Positions 26,980 to 39,125 are shown, counted from the stretch's first letter. The stretch is 64,000 bases of DNA from Pseudomonas sp. MYb118 (GCF_040947875.1 NZ_JBFRXN010000001.1:434001-498000), one strand, 5' to 3'. The notes: generated by a model from the letters alone, not told the origin. Numbers and translations: made by a program.

Positions 26980-29712
26980 ATGGTTCAAGTTCGCAAACTG
27001 GTGTTAGCAATAGCGGCCGCCTCGGCGCTGTCCTCCGGTATGGCGCATGCGCTCGGGCTCGGGGAGTTGACCCTGAAGTCGTCGCCGAACCAGCCGCTGG
27101 TGGCCGAGATCGAGCTGCTCGACGTCAAGGAGCTCACCGCCGCCGAAGTGGTGCCGAGCCTGGCGTCGCCGGAAGATTTTGCCAAGGCCGGCGTCGACCG
27201 CCAGGCCTTTCTCAATGACCTGAGCTTCACCCCGGTCATCAACGCCAGTGGCAAGAGCGTCCTGCGCGTGACCTCCAGCAAGCCTCTGACCGAACCGATG
27301 GTGAAATTCCTGGTTCAGGTGATGTGGCCGAACGGTCGCCTGCTGCGCGATTACAGCGTCTTGCTCGATCCTTCCAAGTTCTCGCCGCAAACCGCCGATG
27401 CGGCTGCGCAACCTGCGCCGGCCCAGTCCGTCACCGCACCCGTGACCGGCGCCAGCAAGCCAACCGAATACACCACCACGCCGCGCGACACCCTGTGGGA
27501 AATCGCCGCGAAGGCGCGTAATGGTGGCTCGATCCAGCAAACCATGCTGGCCATCCAGGCGCTGAACCCGGATGCGTTCATCAACGGCAACATCAACCTT
27601 TTGAAAACCGGCCAGGTCCTGCGCCTGCCCGATCAGACCCAGAGCACCAGCCTGCCGCAACCCCAGGCGATTGCCGAAGTCGCCGCGCAGAACGCCGCCT
27701 GGCGCCAGGGCCGCCGTTATGTGGCCAGGCCCGGTACCGGCCAGCAGCAACTGGACGCCACCAACCGGGGGCGCCGTGATGGCGCGCCGGCGCAAGCGGC
27801 CAAGGACAATCTGAGCCTGGTCTCCGCCGAGGCAGGTGCCCGCGGTAAAGGCCCGGCGGGCGATGCCAAGGCCATCGGCAACAAGTTGGCCGTGACCCAG
27901 GAAAGCCTGGACACGACCCGCCGTGACAACGCCGAGCTGAAGAGCCGCATCAGCGATCTGCAAAGCCAGATGGACAAGTTGCAGCGTCTGATCGAGTTGA
28001 AGAACAACCAGTTGGCCAAGCTGGAAGCGGAGGGCGCCGCCAGTGCAGCGCCTGAGCCGGTCCCGGCGGCGGCCCCGGCGGGCGCGATTGCGACGGCTCC
28101 GGTGATTTCCGCCGAACTGACGCCGAGCCCGACACCAGCCCCTGCTGCCGCGCCGGCAGCGCCTGCGCCGGCGGCCGCTGAAGCAACGCCGCCACCGGCT
28201 GAAACGCCAGCCGAATCCAAGCCGGCCGCTTCCGACGATCAGGCGTTCAACGACCTGCTGACCAACCCGGTGCTGATGGGCCTGGTGGGCGGTGGTGCGG
28301 TGATTCTGGCGCTGCTCCTGCTGTTGCTGGCACGTCGCCGCAAGGCCCAGCAGGAAGCCGAAAAGCACCTGCGCATGGCGCGGGCGCTGTCTGAAGAACA
28401 GGACGTGACCTTCGATCACGATCTGCCGGACAGCAGCTTCGAAGGCCTGGAAGTGCCGCCAGCGAACGTCAAGCTCAACACCGTGCCACCGGCTCCGGCT
28501 CCGGCACCTGCGCCGGCTGCAGCGCCAGCACCGGCACCCGTGGTCGCGCCAGTGGTAATGGCTGCGCCGATTGCCGCGCCCCTGGTTGCACCCGCTGCCG
28601 AGCGTGATGACGATGTACTCGACAAGGCGCAGTCGCACATGGCGGCCGGTCGCCTGAACCAGGCAGCGGCGCTGCTGGAAGACGCGATCAAGCAGGAGCC
28701 TCAGCGCAGTGATCTGCGCCTGAAACTGATGGAAGTCTATGGCCAGCAGGGCGATCGCGATGCGTTCGTGGGCCAGGAGCGTCAATTGGTGGCCAACGGT
28801 GAGAACTTCGCCCGTGTGGAAGAGCTGAAAAGCCGCTTCCCGGCCATGGCTGTGGTTGCCGCTGGTGGCCTGGCGGCTGCGGCCGTCGCTGCCGAGCTGG
28901 ACGCGCAGTACGTCAAGGACCTGTTGATGGACGAGCCTCAGGAGCCGGAACTGGCACCTGAACCTGAACCTGAACCTGAACCTGAACCGACGCCAGAGCC
29001 GGATCTGGCGCTGGACGACGACCTCGACAGCGCGTTTGACCTGAGCCTGGACGACATGGACATCCCGGTTGCGCCAGTTGCGGCCACTGAGCCTGAATCC
29101 GCACTTGAGCCAGAGCCGGAAACCCTGGCTGAGCTGGATGAGTTCCCGGCGGAAGAAGACCTCAGCTTTGCCTCGGTGCTGCAACAGCAGAACGAAATCC
29201 AGGAAAACCTCGACGACCTGTCGGACTTCGATCTGGACATGGATCTGGGCGCCGAGCCAACGCCTGCCACGCTGGCCGAGGACGATTTCCTGCTGAGCCT
29301 GGATGACGACATCAAGGATCTGCCTGTCGCCGAAGCACCAACCACGCCCGAGGCGCCGCTGGACGATCTGGACCTGCCGGCTGATTTCGATCTGTCGCTG
29401 GCCGATGAAATGGACGAGCCGGACGCGTTCTCCGCGGAACTGGACGACGTCAACGCCGAGCTGGATCGCTTGTCCCAGAGCATCAGCGAGCCAACCTTCA
29501 ACGCCGAGGACGCCCTGGCTTCCGCAGCGGACGAGCCGGAGTTCGATTTCCTCTCCGGCACCGACGAAGTCGCCACCAAGCTCGACCTGGCCCAGGCCTA
29601 CATCGACATGGGCGACGCCGACGGCGCCCGGGACATCCTCAACGAGGTGGTGAGCGAAGGTAATGACGGCCAGAAGAGCGAAGCCAAGGACATGCTTTCG
29701 CGACTGGCTTGA
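26980..29712 (+). CDS. fimV: FimV-family pilus assembly / polar hub protein
   Basis: This 910-residue inner-membrane protein localises polar machinery such as type IV pili. It has a signal peptide (VRKLVLAIAAASALSSGMAHA), the FimV N-domain LGLGELTLKSSPNQPLVAEIEL, a LysM peptidoglycan-binding domain (about 165-220) and a coiled coil. A Pro/Ala linker precedes one TM (LMGLVGGGAVILALLLLLLA, about 432-451). A long acidic cytoplasmic region with a Glu-Pro repeat ends in the FimV C-motif KLDLAQAYIDMGDADGARDI. ATG 26980 has AAGGATGAG upstream. Confidence 0.95.
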   Translation: MVQVRKLVLAIAAASALSSGMAHALGLGELTLKSSPNQPLVAEIELLDVKELTAAEVVPSLASPEDFAKAGVDRQAFLNDLSFTPVINASGKSVLRVTSSKPLTEPMVKFLVQVMWPNGRLLRDYSVLLDPSKFSPQTADAAAQPAPAQSVTAPVTGASKPTEYTTTPRDTLWEIAAKARNGGSIQQTMLAIQALNPDAFINGNINLLKTGQVLRLPDQTQSTSLPQPQAIAEVAAQNAAWRQGRRYVARPGTGQQQLDATNRGRRDGAPAQAAKDNLSLVSAEAGARGKGPAGDAKAIGNKLAVTQESLDTTRRDNAELKSRISDLQSQMDKLQRLIELKNNQLAKLEAEGAASAAPEPVPAAAPAGAIATAPVISAELTPSPTPAPAAAPAAPAPAAAEATPPPAETPAESKPAASDDQAFNDLLTNPVLMGLVGGGAVILALLLLLLARRRKAQQEAEKHLRMARALSEEQDVTFDHDLPDSSFEGLEVPPANVKLNTVPPAPAPAPAPAAAPAPAPVVAPVVMAAPIAAPLVAPAAERDDDVLDKAQSHMAAGRLNQAAALLEDAIKQEPQRSDLRLKLMEVYGQQGDRDAFVGQERQLVANGENFARVEELKSRFPAMAVVAAGGLAAAAVAAELDAQYVKDLLMDEPQEPELAPEPEPEPEPEPTPEPDLALDDDLDSAFDLSLDDMDIPVAPVAATEPESALEPEPETLAELDEFPAEEDLSFASVLQQQNEIQENLDDLSDFDLDMDLGAEPTPATLAEDDFLLSLDDDIKDLPVAEAPTTPEAPLDDLDLPADFDLSLADEMDEPDAFSAELDDVNAELDRLSQSISEPTFNAEDALASAADEPEFDFLSGTDEVATKLDLAQAYIDMGDADGARDILNEVVSEGNDGQKSEAKDMLSRLA
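28957..28986 (+). repeat. Hexanucleotide tract (CCTGAA)5 in fimV
   Basis: Five perfect CCTGAA repeats encode alternating Pro-Glu in the acidic region. Because the unit is 6 bp, slippage would change the protein length without shifting the frame. Confidence 0.9.
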
Positions 29713-29728
29713 TTGCTCCCGAAGTAAA

Positions 29729-29762
29729 AAAAACGGCAGCCCCTTGAGGCTGCCGTTTTTGT
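29729..29762 (+). terminator. Intrinsic terminator of fimV
   Basis: AAACGGCAGCC-CCTTGA-GGCTGCCGTTT is followed by TTGTTT and preceded by an A-run. Confidence 0.9.
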
Positions 29763-29795
29763 TTGTGCCGATCACCACATAAGCCGTTCCACCGC

Positions 29796-29863
29796 CATCG
29801 CGAGCAGGCTCGCTCCCACATTTGCCAGGCGTGCCCTTTGTGGGAGCGAGCCTGCTCGCGATG
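29796..29863. repeat. REP doublet (GCGAGCAGGCTCGC type)
   Basis: CATCGCGAGCAGGCTCGC.. at 29796-29819 faces its complement at 29840-29863. Core GAGCAGGCTC distinguishes this subtype. Confidence 0.88.
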
Positions 29864-29990
29864 GGGTCAGACCAATCACTGCATAACCACCAGGCCAGCA
29901 AATCCGCACAAAACCCGCCAAACGCCGCTGGCGTCCCGGTCCGACCGCCTTATAATGCCCGCCTTTGCGCACATCAACAGGCTTGAGTTC

Positions 29991-30845
29991 TTGGCAAACA
30001 TAGATAACCCGGCCGCCGAAATGGCGGCCGAGGGCTTTTTCCGCATCGCCCTGGGCGTTGAATACAAGGGTTCGCGCTTCCGTGGCTGGCAGCGCCAGGC
30101 CTCCGGCGTGCTCACCGTCCAGGAAACCCTGGAAAACGCCTTGTCCAAAGTCGCCGATTCACCGGTGTCGCTGCTCTGCGCCGGGCGTACCGATGCCGGC
30201 GTGCATGCGTGCGGCCAGGTGGTGCATTTCGACACGCAGGTCGAGCGGTCGATGAAGGCCTGGGTCATGGGTGCCAACATCAACTTGCCCCATGACGTCA
30301 GTGTCACCTGGGCCAAGGTCATGCCGGCGCACTTCCATGCGCGGTTCAAGGCCATCGCCCGGCGTTATCGCTATGTGATCTACAACGACCAGATCCGCCC
30401 GGCGCACCTGAACGAAGAGATCACCTGGAACCATCGTCCGCTCGATGTCGAGCGCATGGCCGAGGCGGCGCAATACCTGGTCGGGACCCACGACTTCAGC
30501 GCGTTTCGCGCCGGGCAATGCCAGGCCAAGTCGCCGATCAAGGAACTGCACCACCTGCGCGTCACCCGTCACGGCAAGATGATCGTGCTGGACATCCGTG
30601 CCAGCGCTTTCCTGCACCACATGGTGCGCAACATCGCCGGCGTGCTGATGACCATCGGGGCTGGCGAGCGGCCGGTGGAGTGGATGAAAGAGGTGCTCGA
30701 CAGCCGCATTCGCCGCACCGGCGGGGTCACGGCCCATCCGTTCGGCCTGTACCTGGTGCAGGTCGAGTACCGCGACGAGTTCGAGTTGCCCGAGCGCTAC
30801 ATCGGCCCGCACTTCCTGACCGGTTTCACCGAACTTGACGGCTGA
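29991..30845 (+). CDS. truA: tRNA pseudouridine(38-40) synthase
   Basis: This roughly 284-residue enzyme isomerises uridines 38-40 in the tRNA anticodon stem. The catalytic Asp lies in CAGRTDAGVHACGQVVHFDT, and FRIALGVEYKGSRFRGWQRQ and FLHHMVRNIAG are conserved. The start is uncertain. ATG 29955 overlaps a TATAAT -10 box and is unlikely; TTG 29991 has AGG 9 nt upstream; ATG 30021 lacks a ribosome-binding site. Any of these keeps the whole domain. trpF follows after 63 bp, probably in one transcript. Confidence 0.93.
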   Translation: MANIDNPAAEMAAEGFFRIALGVEYKGSRFRGWQRQASGVLTVQETLENALSKVADSPVSLLCAGRTDAGVHACGQVVHFDTQVERSMKAWVMGANINLPHDVSVTWAKVMPAHFHARFKAIARRYRYVIYNDQIRPAHLNEEITWNHRPLDVERMAEAAQYLVGTHDFSAFRAGQCQAKSPIKELHHLRVTRHGKMIVLDIRASAFLHHMVRNIAGVLMTIGAGERPVEWMKEVLDSRIRRTGGVTAHPFGLYLVQVEYRDEFELPERYIGPHFLTGFTELDG

Positions 30846-30908
30846 CGCCCTCGAATGCATTTGCTACCATCCGGGACTTTCCCGGATTTCCCCTGAGGTT
30901 TTATCGAC

Positions 30909-31532
30909 ATGTCGGCCGTTCGCAGCAAGATTTGCGGGATTACCCGCATAGAGGATGCGTTGGCGGCAGTGGAGGCCGGGGCGGATGCCATCGGGTTCGT
31001 GTTCTACCCCAAGAGCCCCCGTGCGGTAACGTTCCAGCAGGCACGCGACATCATCCGGGCGCTGCCGCCGTTCGTGACCACCGTGGGTTTGTTCGTCAAC
31101 GTCAGCCGCTGCGAGCTGGGTGAATTGCTCGACGCCGTGCCATTGGACCTGTTGCAGTTCCATGGCGACGAAGCCATTGACGAGTGTGAAGGCTGGCATC
31201 GACCGTACATCAAGGCGCTGCGGGTCAAGGCCGGTGATGACATTGCCGCTGCCTGCCGAGCCTACCCGAGTGCCAGCGGTATTTTGCTCGACACCTATGT
31301 CGAAGGTGTTCCCGGTGGAACCGGCGAAGCCTTCGACTGGTCTCTGATACCGCAGGGCCTGGACAAGCCGATCATCCTGGCCGGTGGCCTGACGCCGGAC
31401 AATGTCGCCGAGGCGATTGCCCGGGTCCGGCCGTATGCCGTGGACGTCAGCGGTGGAGTCGAGGCGAGCAGGGGCATCAAGGATCACGCAAAGATTCAGG
31501 CATTCATTGAAGCGGTACGCAGCAGCAAGTAG
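30909..31532 (+). CDS. trpF: Phosphoribosylanthranilate isomerase
   Basis: This 207-residue TIM-barrel enzyme performs the Amadori rearrangement in tryptophan synthesis. The catalytic Cys is in [12 protein letters not shown] and the general-acid Asp in [10 protein letters not shown]. Phosphate-binding loops are AGGLTPDNV and DVSGGVE. It is apart from the other trp genes, as usual in pseudomonads, and precedes accD by 220 bp. Confidence 0.97.
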   Translation: MSAVRSKICGITRIEDALAAVEAGADAIGFVFYPKSPRAVTFQQARDIIRALPPFVTTVGLFVNVSRCELGELLDAVPLDLLQFHGDEAIDECEGWHRPYIKALRVKAGDDIAAACRAYPSASGILLDTYVEGVPGGTGEAFDWSLIPQGLDKPIILAGGLTPDNVAEAIARVRPYAVDVSGGVEASRGIKDHAKIQAFIEAVRSSK

Positions 31533-31752
31533 TGGATGTGACGGCTGGCAGACTGCCGCCGTCCCAAAATGCACTGCGCCGCGCTGCATAGAGCAGACAG
31601 GCAGGCACGGCTGAGGATTGATGGGTTGTACGCAGGTCTCTTCACTGACCCGGCCATCCAGCAATCATCGCCACACATATGAATTTCGCTTAAGGGCATA
31701 CGCGGGGCCGCGAACCAGAGCGTTCGGGCCGTCGGTACTGGAGAAAGAAAGC

Positions 31753-32673
31753 ATGAGCAACTGGTTAGTAGACAAACTGATCCCTTCGATCATGCGTTCC
31801 GAGGTCAAGAAGAGCTCGGTGCCTGAAGGTCTGTGGCACAAGTGCCCATCTTGCGAGGCGGTGCTGTACCGTCCGGAGCTGGAAAAGACCCTGGATGTTT
31901 GCCCCAAGTGCAACCACCACATGCGTATCGGCGCTCGCGCCCGTATCGACATTTTTCTCGACGCCGAAGGCCGTAACGAGCTGGGGGCAGACCTGGAGCC
32001 GGTCGATCGCCTGAAATTCCGCGACGGCAAGAAGTACAAGGACCGCCTGACCGCTGCACAGAAGCAGACGGGCGAGAAAGACGCACTGGTTTCCATGAGC
32101 GGGACCCTGCTGGGCATGCCGATCGTGGTGTCGGCGTTCGAATTCTCCTTCATGGGTGGTTCGATGGGTGCCATCGTTGGTGAGCGCTTTGTCCGTGCTG
32201 CCAACTACGCCCTGGAAAACAAATGCCCGATGGTCTGCTTCTCCGCCTCCGGTGGTGCGCGGATGCAGGAAGCGCTGATCTCCCTGATGCAAATGGCCAA
32301 GACCTCCGCGGTCCTGGCGCGTCTGCGTGAAGAGGGCATCCCGTTCATCTCCGTACTGACCGACCCGGTCTACGGTGGCGTTTCCGCCAGCCTGGCGATG
32401 CTTGGCGACGTGATCGTCGGCGAGCCGAAAGCCCTGATCGGCTTCGCCGGCCCGCGCGTGATCGAGCAGACCGTGCGCGAAAAACTGCCGGAAGGCTTCC
32501 AGCGCAGCGAATTCCTGTTGGAGCACGGCGCCATCGACCTGATCGTTCACCGTCAGGAGCTGCGTCCGCGCCTGGGTAACCTGCTGGCGCAACTGACCGG
32601 CAAGCCGACGCCGAAATTCGTCGCCGCGCCGGTCGAGCCGATCGTCGTTCCGCCGGTGCCAGCAAACCTATGA
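31753..32673 (+). CDS. accD: Acetyl-CoA carboxylase carboxyltransferase subunit beta
   Basis: This 306-residue subunit pairs with AccA to carboxylate acetyl-CoA, the first step of fatty acid synthesis. A Cys4 zinc ribbon ([16 protein letters not shown], about residues 28-50) precedes the crotonase-fold carboxyltransferase with [19 protein letters not shown] and the CoA-binding [14 protein letters not shown] 31753 follows GAGAAAGAAAGC. It overlaps folC by four bases (ATGA). Confidence 0.97.
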   Translation: MSNWLVDKLIPSIMRSEVKKSSVPEGLWHKCPSCEAVLYRPELEKTLDVCPKCNHHMRIGARARIDIFLDAEGRNELGADLEPVDRLKFRDGKKYKDRLTAAQKQTGEKDALVSMSGTLLGMPIVVSAFEFSFMGGSMGAIVGERFVRAANYALENKCPMVCFSASGGARMQEALISLMQMAKTSAVLARLREEGIPFISVLTDPVYGGVSASLAMLGDVIVGEPKALIGFAGPRVIEQTVREKLPEGFQRSEFLLEHGAIDLIVHRQELRPRLGNLLAQLTGKPTPKFVAAPVEPIVVPPVPANL

Positions 32674-33977
32674 CCCAACGTACCCTTGGCGAGTGGCTCG
32701 CCTACCTCGAGCAGTTGCACCCTTCGGCCATCGACATGGGCCTTGAGCGCTCGCAACAGGTAGCGTCCCGCATGGGACTGGGCAAGCCGGCGCCTCGGGT
32801 GATCACGGTCACCGGCACCAACGGCAAGGGCTCCACCTGCGCTTTCGTGGCTTCGCTGCTGCGGGCGCAGGGCCTGAACGTTGGTGTCTACAATTCTCCG
32901 CACCTGCTGCGTTACAACGAGCGGGTGCAGGTCAACGGCGTCGAAGCCACAGACGCCGCGCTGTGCGAAGCCTTCGCAGCAGTGGAGGCGGGCCGTGGCG
33001 ACACCTCGCTGACCTATTTCGAAATGGGCACCCTGGCAGCGTTCTGGCTGTTCCAGCGTTCCGCGCTCGATGCCGTGGTGCTGGAAGTCGGCCTGGGCGG
33101 GCGCCTGGACACGGTCAACGTGGTGGATGCCGACATGGCGCTGGTGACCAGCATTGGCGTGGATCACGCCGATTACCTGGGCAACACCCGCGAATCCGTG
33201 GCCTACGAAAAGGCCGGCATTTTCCGCCAGGGCGCGCCTGCGCTGTGTGGCGACCTCAATCCTCCTCAACCTCTGCTGGATAAAGCGCGCGAGCTGGCGT
33301 GCCCGTTTTTCCTGCGTGGGCGTGATTTTGACCTCGGCGTGACCGATCACGGCTGGCAATGGCGTGGCCTGGATGCGCAGGGGCGGGCGGTCGAACTGCA
33401 TGACCTGCCGTTGCTCGACCTGCCGATGGAAAACGCCGCGCTGGCGTTGCAGGCCTATCTGCTGATGGGGTTGCCGTGGGTGCCGGAGCAGATTGTCCAG
33501 GCGTTGACGGCCACGCGGGTGGTTGGGCGCCTGGATCGCCGTGAGTTTGACTGGCACGGCAAGCGCCTGAACCTGTTGCTGGATGTGGGGCATAATCCTC
33601 ACGCCGCCGAGTATCTGGCCCGGCGGCTGGCCGCTCGTCCTCCGGTGGGCCGGCGCCTGGCGGTGTTCGGGCTGCTGGCGGACAAGGATCTGGACGGTGT
33701 CGTCGACCAATTGAGCGCCAGTGTCCAGTACTGGGCGGTCGCCCCGCTGGATTCGCCGCGCGCGCGGCCGGTGGTCGATTTGCAGGAAGCGTTGCACAAG
33801 CGTGGCGCTTCGGTAACATCCCATGAGAGCGTCGCGGCTGCCCTGGAAAGCCAGTGTGCGCTGGCGACGAGCGACGACGAGATTCTGTTGTTCGGATCAT
33901 TTTATTGTGTCGCCGAGGCCCTTGAGTGGTTGGCCCGGCGCGCCACGGAGGAAGCGGCAAATGGCATTGCTGGATAA
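32670..33977 (+). CDS. folC: Folylpolyglutamate synthase / dihydrofolate synthase
   Basis: This 435-residue Mur-ligase-fold enzyme adds glutamate to dihydropteroate and to folates. It has the ATP loop [14 protein letters not shown], the folate-binding [13 protein letters not shown], and the Mur-type [19 protein letters not shown] with a metal-binding Glu. [18 protein letters not shown] is the C-domain motif. The start overlaps the accD stop, so translational coupling is likely. The SPOR gene overlaps its last 17 bp. Confidence 0.97.
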   Translation: MTQRTLGEWLAYLEQLHPSAIDMGLERSQQVASRMGLGKPAPRVITVTGTNGKGSTCAFVASLLRAQGLNVGVYNSPHLLRYNERVQVNGVEATDAALCEAFAAVEAGRGDTSLTYFEMGTLAAFWLFQRSALDAVVLEVGLGGRLDTVNVVDADMALVTSIGVDHADYLGNTRESVAYEKAGIFRQGAPALCGDLNPPQPLLDKARELACPFFLRGRDFDLGVTDHGWQWRGLDAQGRAVELHDLPLLDLPMENAALALQAYLLMGLPWVPEQIVQALTATRVVGRLDRREFDWHGKRLNLLLDVGHNPHAAEYLARRLAARPPVGRRLAVFGLLADKDLDGVVDQLSASVQYWAVAPLDSPRARPVVDLQEALHKRGASVTSHESVAAALESQCALATSDDEILLFGSFYCVAEALEWLARRATEEAANGIAG

Positions 33978-34653
33978 GGCGTACAAGCAGCGCATGGTGG
34001 GCGCCCTGGTGTTGGTGGCGCTGGCGGTGATTTTCCTGCCGATGCTGTTTTCCCGTCAGGATGAGCAGCGCCAGGTCACGGTCGAAGCGCCGGCCGCGCC
34101 GCAAGCGCCTTCGGTCCCGCCTGTGCAGGTTGAGCCGGTGGTAGTGCCGGAGCCGCAAGCCCTGCCGCAGGAACCGGTGCCCAGCGATGACGACATCGCC
34201 CAGCAGGAAGAGCCGTCGACGCCGATCGCCGCGACCGCACCGGCCGCCACCGTGCCGGTAGCGCCTGCACCTGCACCGGCTGCCAAGCCTGCTGCGCCTG
34301 TGCCTGCGCCTGTCCCGGTGCCGGCGACCAAGCCGACGACCGCACCGAGCCAGCCGATAGGCGCTGCCCCGGCCAAGCCGGACACCACGCAAAGCCGTGT
34401 CGACGCCAATGGCCTGTCGGTCAGCTGGTCGGTGCAACTGGCCAGCTTGTCGAATCGCGCCAGCGCGGAAAATCTGCAAAAGACCCTGCGCAGCCAGGGC
34501 TACAACGCTTACATCCGCACCGCCGATGGCAAGAATCGGGTGTTTGTCGGGCCGCTGATCGAGCGTGCCGAAGCCGATCGTCTGCGTGACTTGCTCAACC
34601 GCCAGCAAAACCTCAAGGGTTTTGTGGTGCGCTTCCAGCCTGAACGCGGGTAA
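33961..34653 (+). CDS. SPOR-domain membrane protein (DedD-like)
   Basis: This 230-residue protein has one N-terminal TM (MVGALVLVALAVIFLPMLF), a long Pro/Ala/Val-rich linker (about 35-145) and a C-terminal SPOR domain beginning VSWSVQLASLSNRASAENL. SPOR domains bind denuded septal peptidoglycan, so it is probably a periplasm-facing cell-division protein like DedD. It lies between folC and cvpA, as dedD does in E. coli. The start is inside folC. Confidence 0.92.
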   Translation: MALLDKAYKQRMVGALVLVALAVIFLPMLFSRQDEQRQVTVEAPAAPQAPSVPPVQVEPVVVPEPQALPQEPVPSDDDIAQQEEPSTPIAATAPAATVPVAPAPAPAAKPAAPVPAPVPVPATKPTTAPSQPIGAAPAKPDTTQSRVDANGLSVSWSVQLASLSNRASAENLQKTLRSQGYNAYIRTADGKNRVFVGPLIERAEADRLRDLLNRQQNLKGFVVRFQPERG

Positions 34654-34752
34654 AAACTATCGACCCGATTTGAAATGCACTGACAATCGCAGCTTACCGA
34701 CACGCCTGGGCTCTGCTAAAATGCGCCGCCTTATCCGTCTGTAGGCTGCACT

Positions 34753-35313
34753 GTGCCATTTACCTGGGTTGACTGGGCGATCGTTGCAATTATCGCCATC
34801 TCCGCTTTGATCAGTTTGAGCCGCGGCTTCGTCAAGGAAGCATTATCGCTGGTGACCTGGATCATCGCAGGAGTCGTCGCCTGGATGTTCGGTGGTGCAT
34901 TGTCCGAGTACCTCGCCGGATACATCGAGACACCTTCGGCTCGCGTGATCGCGGGCTGCGCAATAATGTTTGTCGCCACGCTGATCGTAGGCGCAATGAT
35001 CAATTATCTTATCGGCGAACTGGTTCGCGTGACCGGCCTGTCCGGGACCGACCGATTTCTCGGCATGGCCTTTGGCGCCGCGCGTGGCGTGTTGCTGGTG
35101 GTCGTGGCGGTCGGGCTCTTGAGCCTGGGGCCGGTACAGCAGGACGGGTGGTGGCAGCAGTCCCAGCTCGTGCCGAAATTTCTATTGGTTGCAGACTGGT
35201 CCAAGAACCTGATTCTCGGGTGGAGCAGTCAGTGGCTTGCCAGCGGTATCAGCGTACCCGCTGAAATACCGTTCAAGGAGCACCTCTTGCCGACGGCCAA
35301 AACGCCTCAGTGA
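34753..35313 (+). CDS. cvpA: CvpA family inner-membrane protein
   Basis: This 186-residue protein with about four TM segments starts PFTWVDWAIVAIIAISALIS, typical of CvpA (named for colicin V production; needed for envelope fitness). The start is GTG 34753, since no in-frame ATG precedes the conserved WVDW. It sits directly before purF, the conserved cvpA-purF arrangement. Confidence 0.95.
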   Translation: MPFTWVDWAIVAIIAISALISLSRGFVKEALSLVTWIIAGVVAWMFGGALSEYLAGYIETPSARVIAGCAIMFVATLIVGAMINYLIGELVRVTGLSGTDRFLGMAFGAARGVLLVVVAVGLLSLGPVQQDGWWQQSQLVPKFLLVADWSKNLILGWSSQWLASGISVPAEIPFKEHLLPTAKTPQ

Positions 35314-35354
35314 GTTGTGTTCAATCCAGTTCCATAAAGTAGGGGTTGCTTCGC

Positions 35355-36860
<1,506 letters not shown>

Positions 36861-36866
36861 GTTTGC

Positions 36867-36894
36867 ACCGGCCCTGAGGGGCCGGTTTTGTATC
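36867..36894 (+). terminator. Intrinsic terminator of purF
   Basis: ACCGGCCC-TGAG-GGGCCGGT is followed by TTTGT. The T-tract is short, so some read-through into metZ is possible. Confidence 0.7.
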
Positions 36895-36923
36895 TACCAA
36901 AGAACAAGGCAAGGAGTGACAGC

Positions 36924-38135
36924 ATGAGTCAGGAATGGGATGCCGGTCGGCTGGACAGCGACCTCGAAGGCGTAGCGTTCGATACCCTGGCAGTACGTGC
37001 CGGTCAGCACCGCACGCCGGAAGGCGAACACGGTGATCCGATGTTCTTCACGTCCAGCTATGTGTTCCGTACCGCCGCCGATGCGGCTGCACGGTTTGCC
37101 GGGGAAGTGCCGGGCAACGTTTACTCGCGTTACACCAACCCGACCGTGCGCGCGTTCGAAGAGCGTATTGCCGCACTGGAAAGCGCCGAGCAGGCCGTGG
37201 CCACGTCCACCGGCATGGCGGCAATCATGGCGGTGGTGATGAGCCTGTGCAGCGCGGGCGACCATGTCCTGGTGTCGCGCAGCGTGTTCGGCTCGACCAT
37301 CAGCCTGTTCGAGAAGTACTTCAAGCGTTTTGGCATCGAAGTCGACTACGTGCCCCTGGCGGACCTGTCCGGCTGGGATGCGGCGATCAAGGCCAACACC
37401 AAATTGCTGTTCGTCGAATCGCCGTCCAACCCGTTGGCGGAGCTGGTGGATATCGCCGAGCTGGCGAAAGTCGCCCACGCCAAAGGCGCCATGCTGGTGG
37501 TCGACAACTGCTTCTGCACGCCAGCCTTGCAGCAGCCGCTGAAGCTGGGCGCCGACATCGTCGTGCACTCGGCGACCAAGTTCATCGACGGCCAGGGTCG
37601 TTGCATGGGCGGCGTCGTGGCCGGTCGTAGCGAGCAGATGAAGGAAGTGGTGGGTTTCCTGCGCACCGCCGGCCCGTCGCTGAGCCCGTTCAATGCCTGG
37701 ATCTTCCTCAAGGGTCTGGAAACCCTGGGCCTGCGTATGAAGGCGCATTGCGCCAATGCCCAGGAGCTGGCCGAGTGGCTGGAACAGCAGGACGGCATCG
37801 AGAAAGTCCATTACGCGGGTCTGAAAAGCCATCCGCAGCACGAACTGGCCCGACGTCAGCAGAAAGGCTTCGGCGCCGTGGTGAGTTTCGAGGTCAAGGG
37901 CGGCAAAGAGGGCGCCTGGCGCTTCATCGACGCCACCCGGTTGATTTCGATCACCGCCAACCTTGGTGACAGCAAGACCACCATCACTCACCCGAGCACC
38001 ACCTCCCATGGCCGTCTGGCGCCACAGGAACGTGAAGCGGCGGGTATCCGTGACAGCCTGATCCGTATTGCGGTCGGCCTGGAAGACGTGGCCGACCTGC
38101 AAGCCGACCTGGCCCGCGGGCTGGCGGCCTTGTGA
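36924..38135 (+). CDS. metZ: O-succinylhomoserine sulfhydrylase
   Basis: This 403-residue PLP enzyme of the Cys/Met-metabolism family converts O-succinylhomoserine and sulfide directly to homocysteine. The PLP lysine lies in [34 protein letters not shown] and [21 protein letters not shown] are family motifs. ATG 36924 follows AAGGAGTGACAGC. It follows purF as in other Pseudomonas. Its last bases overlap the SDR start codon (GTGA). Confidence 0.96.
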   Translation: MSQEWDAGRLDSDLEGVAFDTLAVRAGQHRTPEGEHGDPMFFTSSYVFRTAADAAARFAGEVPGNVYSRYTNPTVRAFEERIAALESAEQAVATSTGMAAIMAVVMSLCSAGDHVLVSRSVFGSTISLFEKYFKRFGIEVDYVPLADLSGWDAAIKANTKLLFVESPSNPLAELVDIAELAKVAHAKGAMLVVDNCFCTPALQQPLKLGADIVVHSATKFIDGQGRCMGGVVAGRSEQMKEVVGFLRTAGPSLSPFNAWIFLKGLETLGLRMKAHCANAQELAEWLEQQDGIEKVHYAGLKSHPQHELARRQQKGFGAVVSFEVKGGKEGAWRFIDATRLISITANLGDSKTTITHPSTTSHGRLAPQEREAAGIRDSLIRIAVGLEDVADLQADLARGLAAL

Positions 38136-38908
38136 TCGAGTTGCCCTCGTTGACCACGGCTTCCAAGGGGCGCGTGGCACTGGTTACCGGTGCTGCCCGC
38201 GGCATTGGCCTGGGGATTGCCGCCTGGCTGATCAGCGAAGGCTGGCAGGTGGTGTTGACGGACCTGGACCGCGATCGCGGGACGAAAGTGGCGAAGGTGC
38301 TGGGCGACAATGCCTGGTTCATCGCCATGGACGTTTCCAATGAGTCGCAGGTGGCGTTGGGCGTTGCCGAAGTGCTCGGGCAATTCGGTCGCCTGGATGC
38401 GCTGGTGTGCAACGCGGCGGTGGCCGACCCGCACAACATCACCCTGGAAAGCCTGGACCTGGCCTACTGGAATCGGGTGCTGGCGGTGAACCTGAGCGGG
38501 CCGATGCTGTTGGCCAAACACTGTGCACCGTACCTGCGCGCCCACAGCGGTGCGATCGTCAACCTCGCCTCGACCCGTGCGCGGCAGTCGGAGCCCGACA
38601 CCGAAGCCTACGTGGCGAGCAAGGGTGGCCTGTTGGCCCTGACCCACGCGCTGGCCATCAGCCTGGGCCCGGAGATCCGCGTCAATGCCGTCAGCCCTGG
38701 CTGGATCGACGCGCGTGATGCGGCGGTGCGACGGGCCGAGCCGTTGACGGAAGCTGACCATGCGCAGCATCCGGCGGGCAGGGTAGGGACGGTGGAAGAT
38801 GTGGCGTCGATGGTGGCCTGGCTGCTGTCGAAGAACGCCGGGTTCGTCACGGGGCAGGAGTTCGTGGTGGATGGCGGGATGAGCAAGAAGATGATCTACA
38901 GCGAGTAA
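38132..38908 (+). CDS. Short-chain dehydrogenase/reductase
   Basis: This 258-residue Rossmann oxidoreductase has the cofactor motif [11 protein letters not shown] (about 18-28), NAAVADP, catalytic Ser in LASTRAR and the YxxxK pair in [15 protein letters not shown] is the usual post-catalytic motif. The GTG start overlaps the metZ stop by four bases, so the two are co-translated. The acidic DLDRDR after beta-2 favours NAD(H). The substrate is unknown. Confidence 0.92.
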   Translation: MIELPSLTTASKGRVALVTGAARGIGLGIAAWLISEGWQVVLTDLDRDRGTKVAKVLGDNAWFIAMDVSNESQVALGVAEVLGQFGRLDALVCNAAVADPHNITLESLDLAYWNRVLAVNLSGPMLLAKHCAPYLRAHSGAIVNLASTRARQSEPDTEAYVASKGGLLALTHALAISLGPEIRVNAVSPGWIDARDAAVRRAEPLTEADHAQHPAGRVGTVEDVASMVAWLLSKNAGFVTGQEFVVDGGMSKKMIYSE

Positions 38909-38934
38909 ATTCCTTTATCGAGGCGCCGACCCCT

Positions 38935-39053
38935 GTAGGAGCGGGCTTGCCCGCGATGGCGTTTGTCGCCAGGACCACCGTCATCGCGAGCAGGCTCGCT
39001 CCCACAGGGGGGGCGCATTGCTTTGTAGTGTGGGAGCGAGCCTGCTCGCGATA
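38935..39053. repeat. REP cluster, three units
   Basis: Units at 38935-38958 (GCGGGC type), 38982-39005 and 39030-39053 (both GCGAGCAGGCTCGC type) alternate in orientation. The last ends in CGATAG instead of CGATGG. Confidence 0.88.
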
Positions 39054-39125
39054 GGGCCCTGAAGAGAATTGCTCTGGCCGGAATGAAACGATTTTGTCTT
39101 TTTCAGAAAAACTTCAATCCTGCTA

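Noticed and set aside
27004..29901. A 965-residue open frame on the minus strand
   Set aside because: It is antisense to fimV and extends through the terminator and REP pair.
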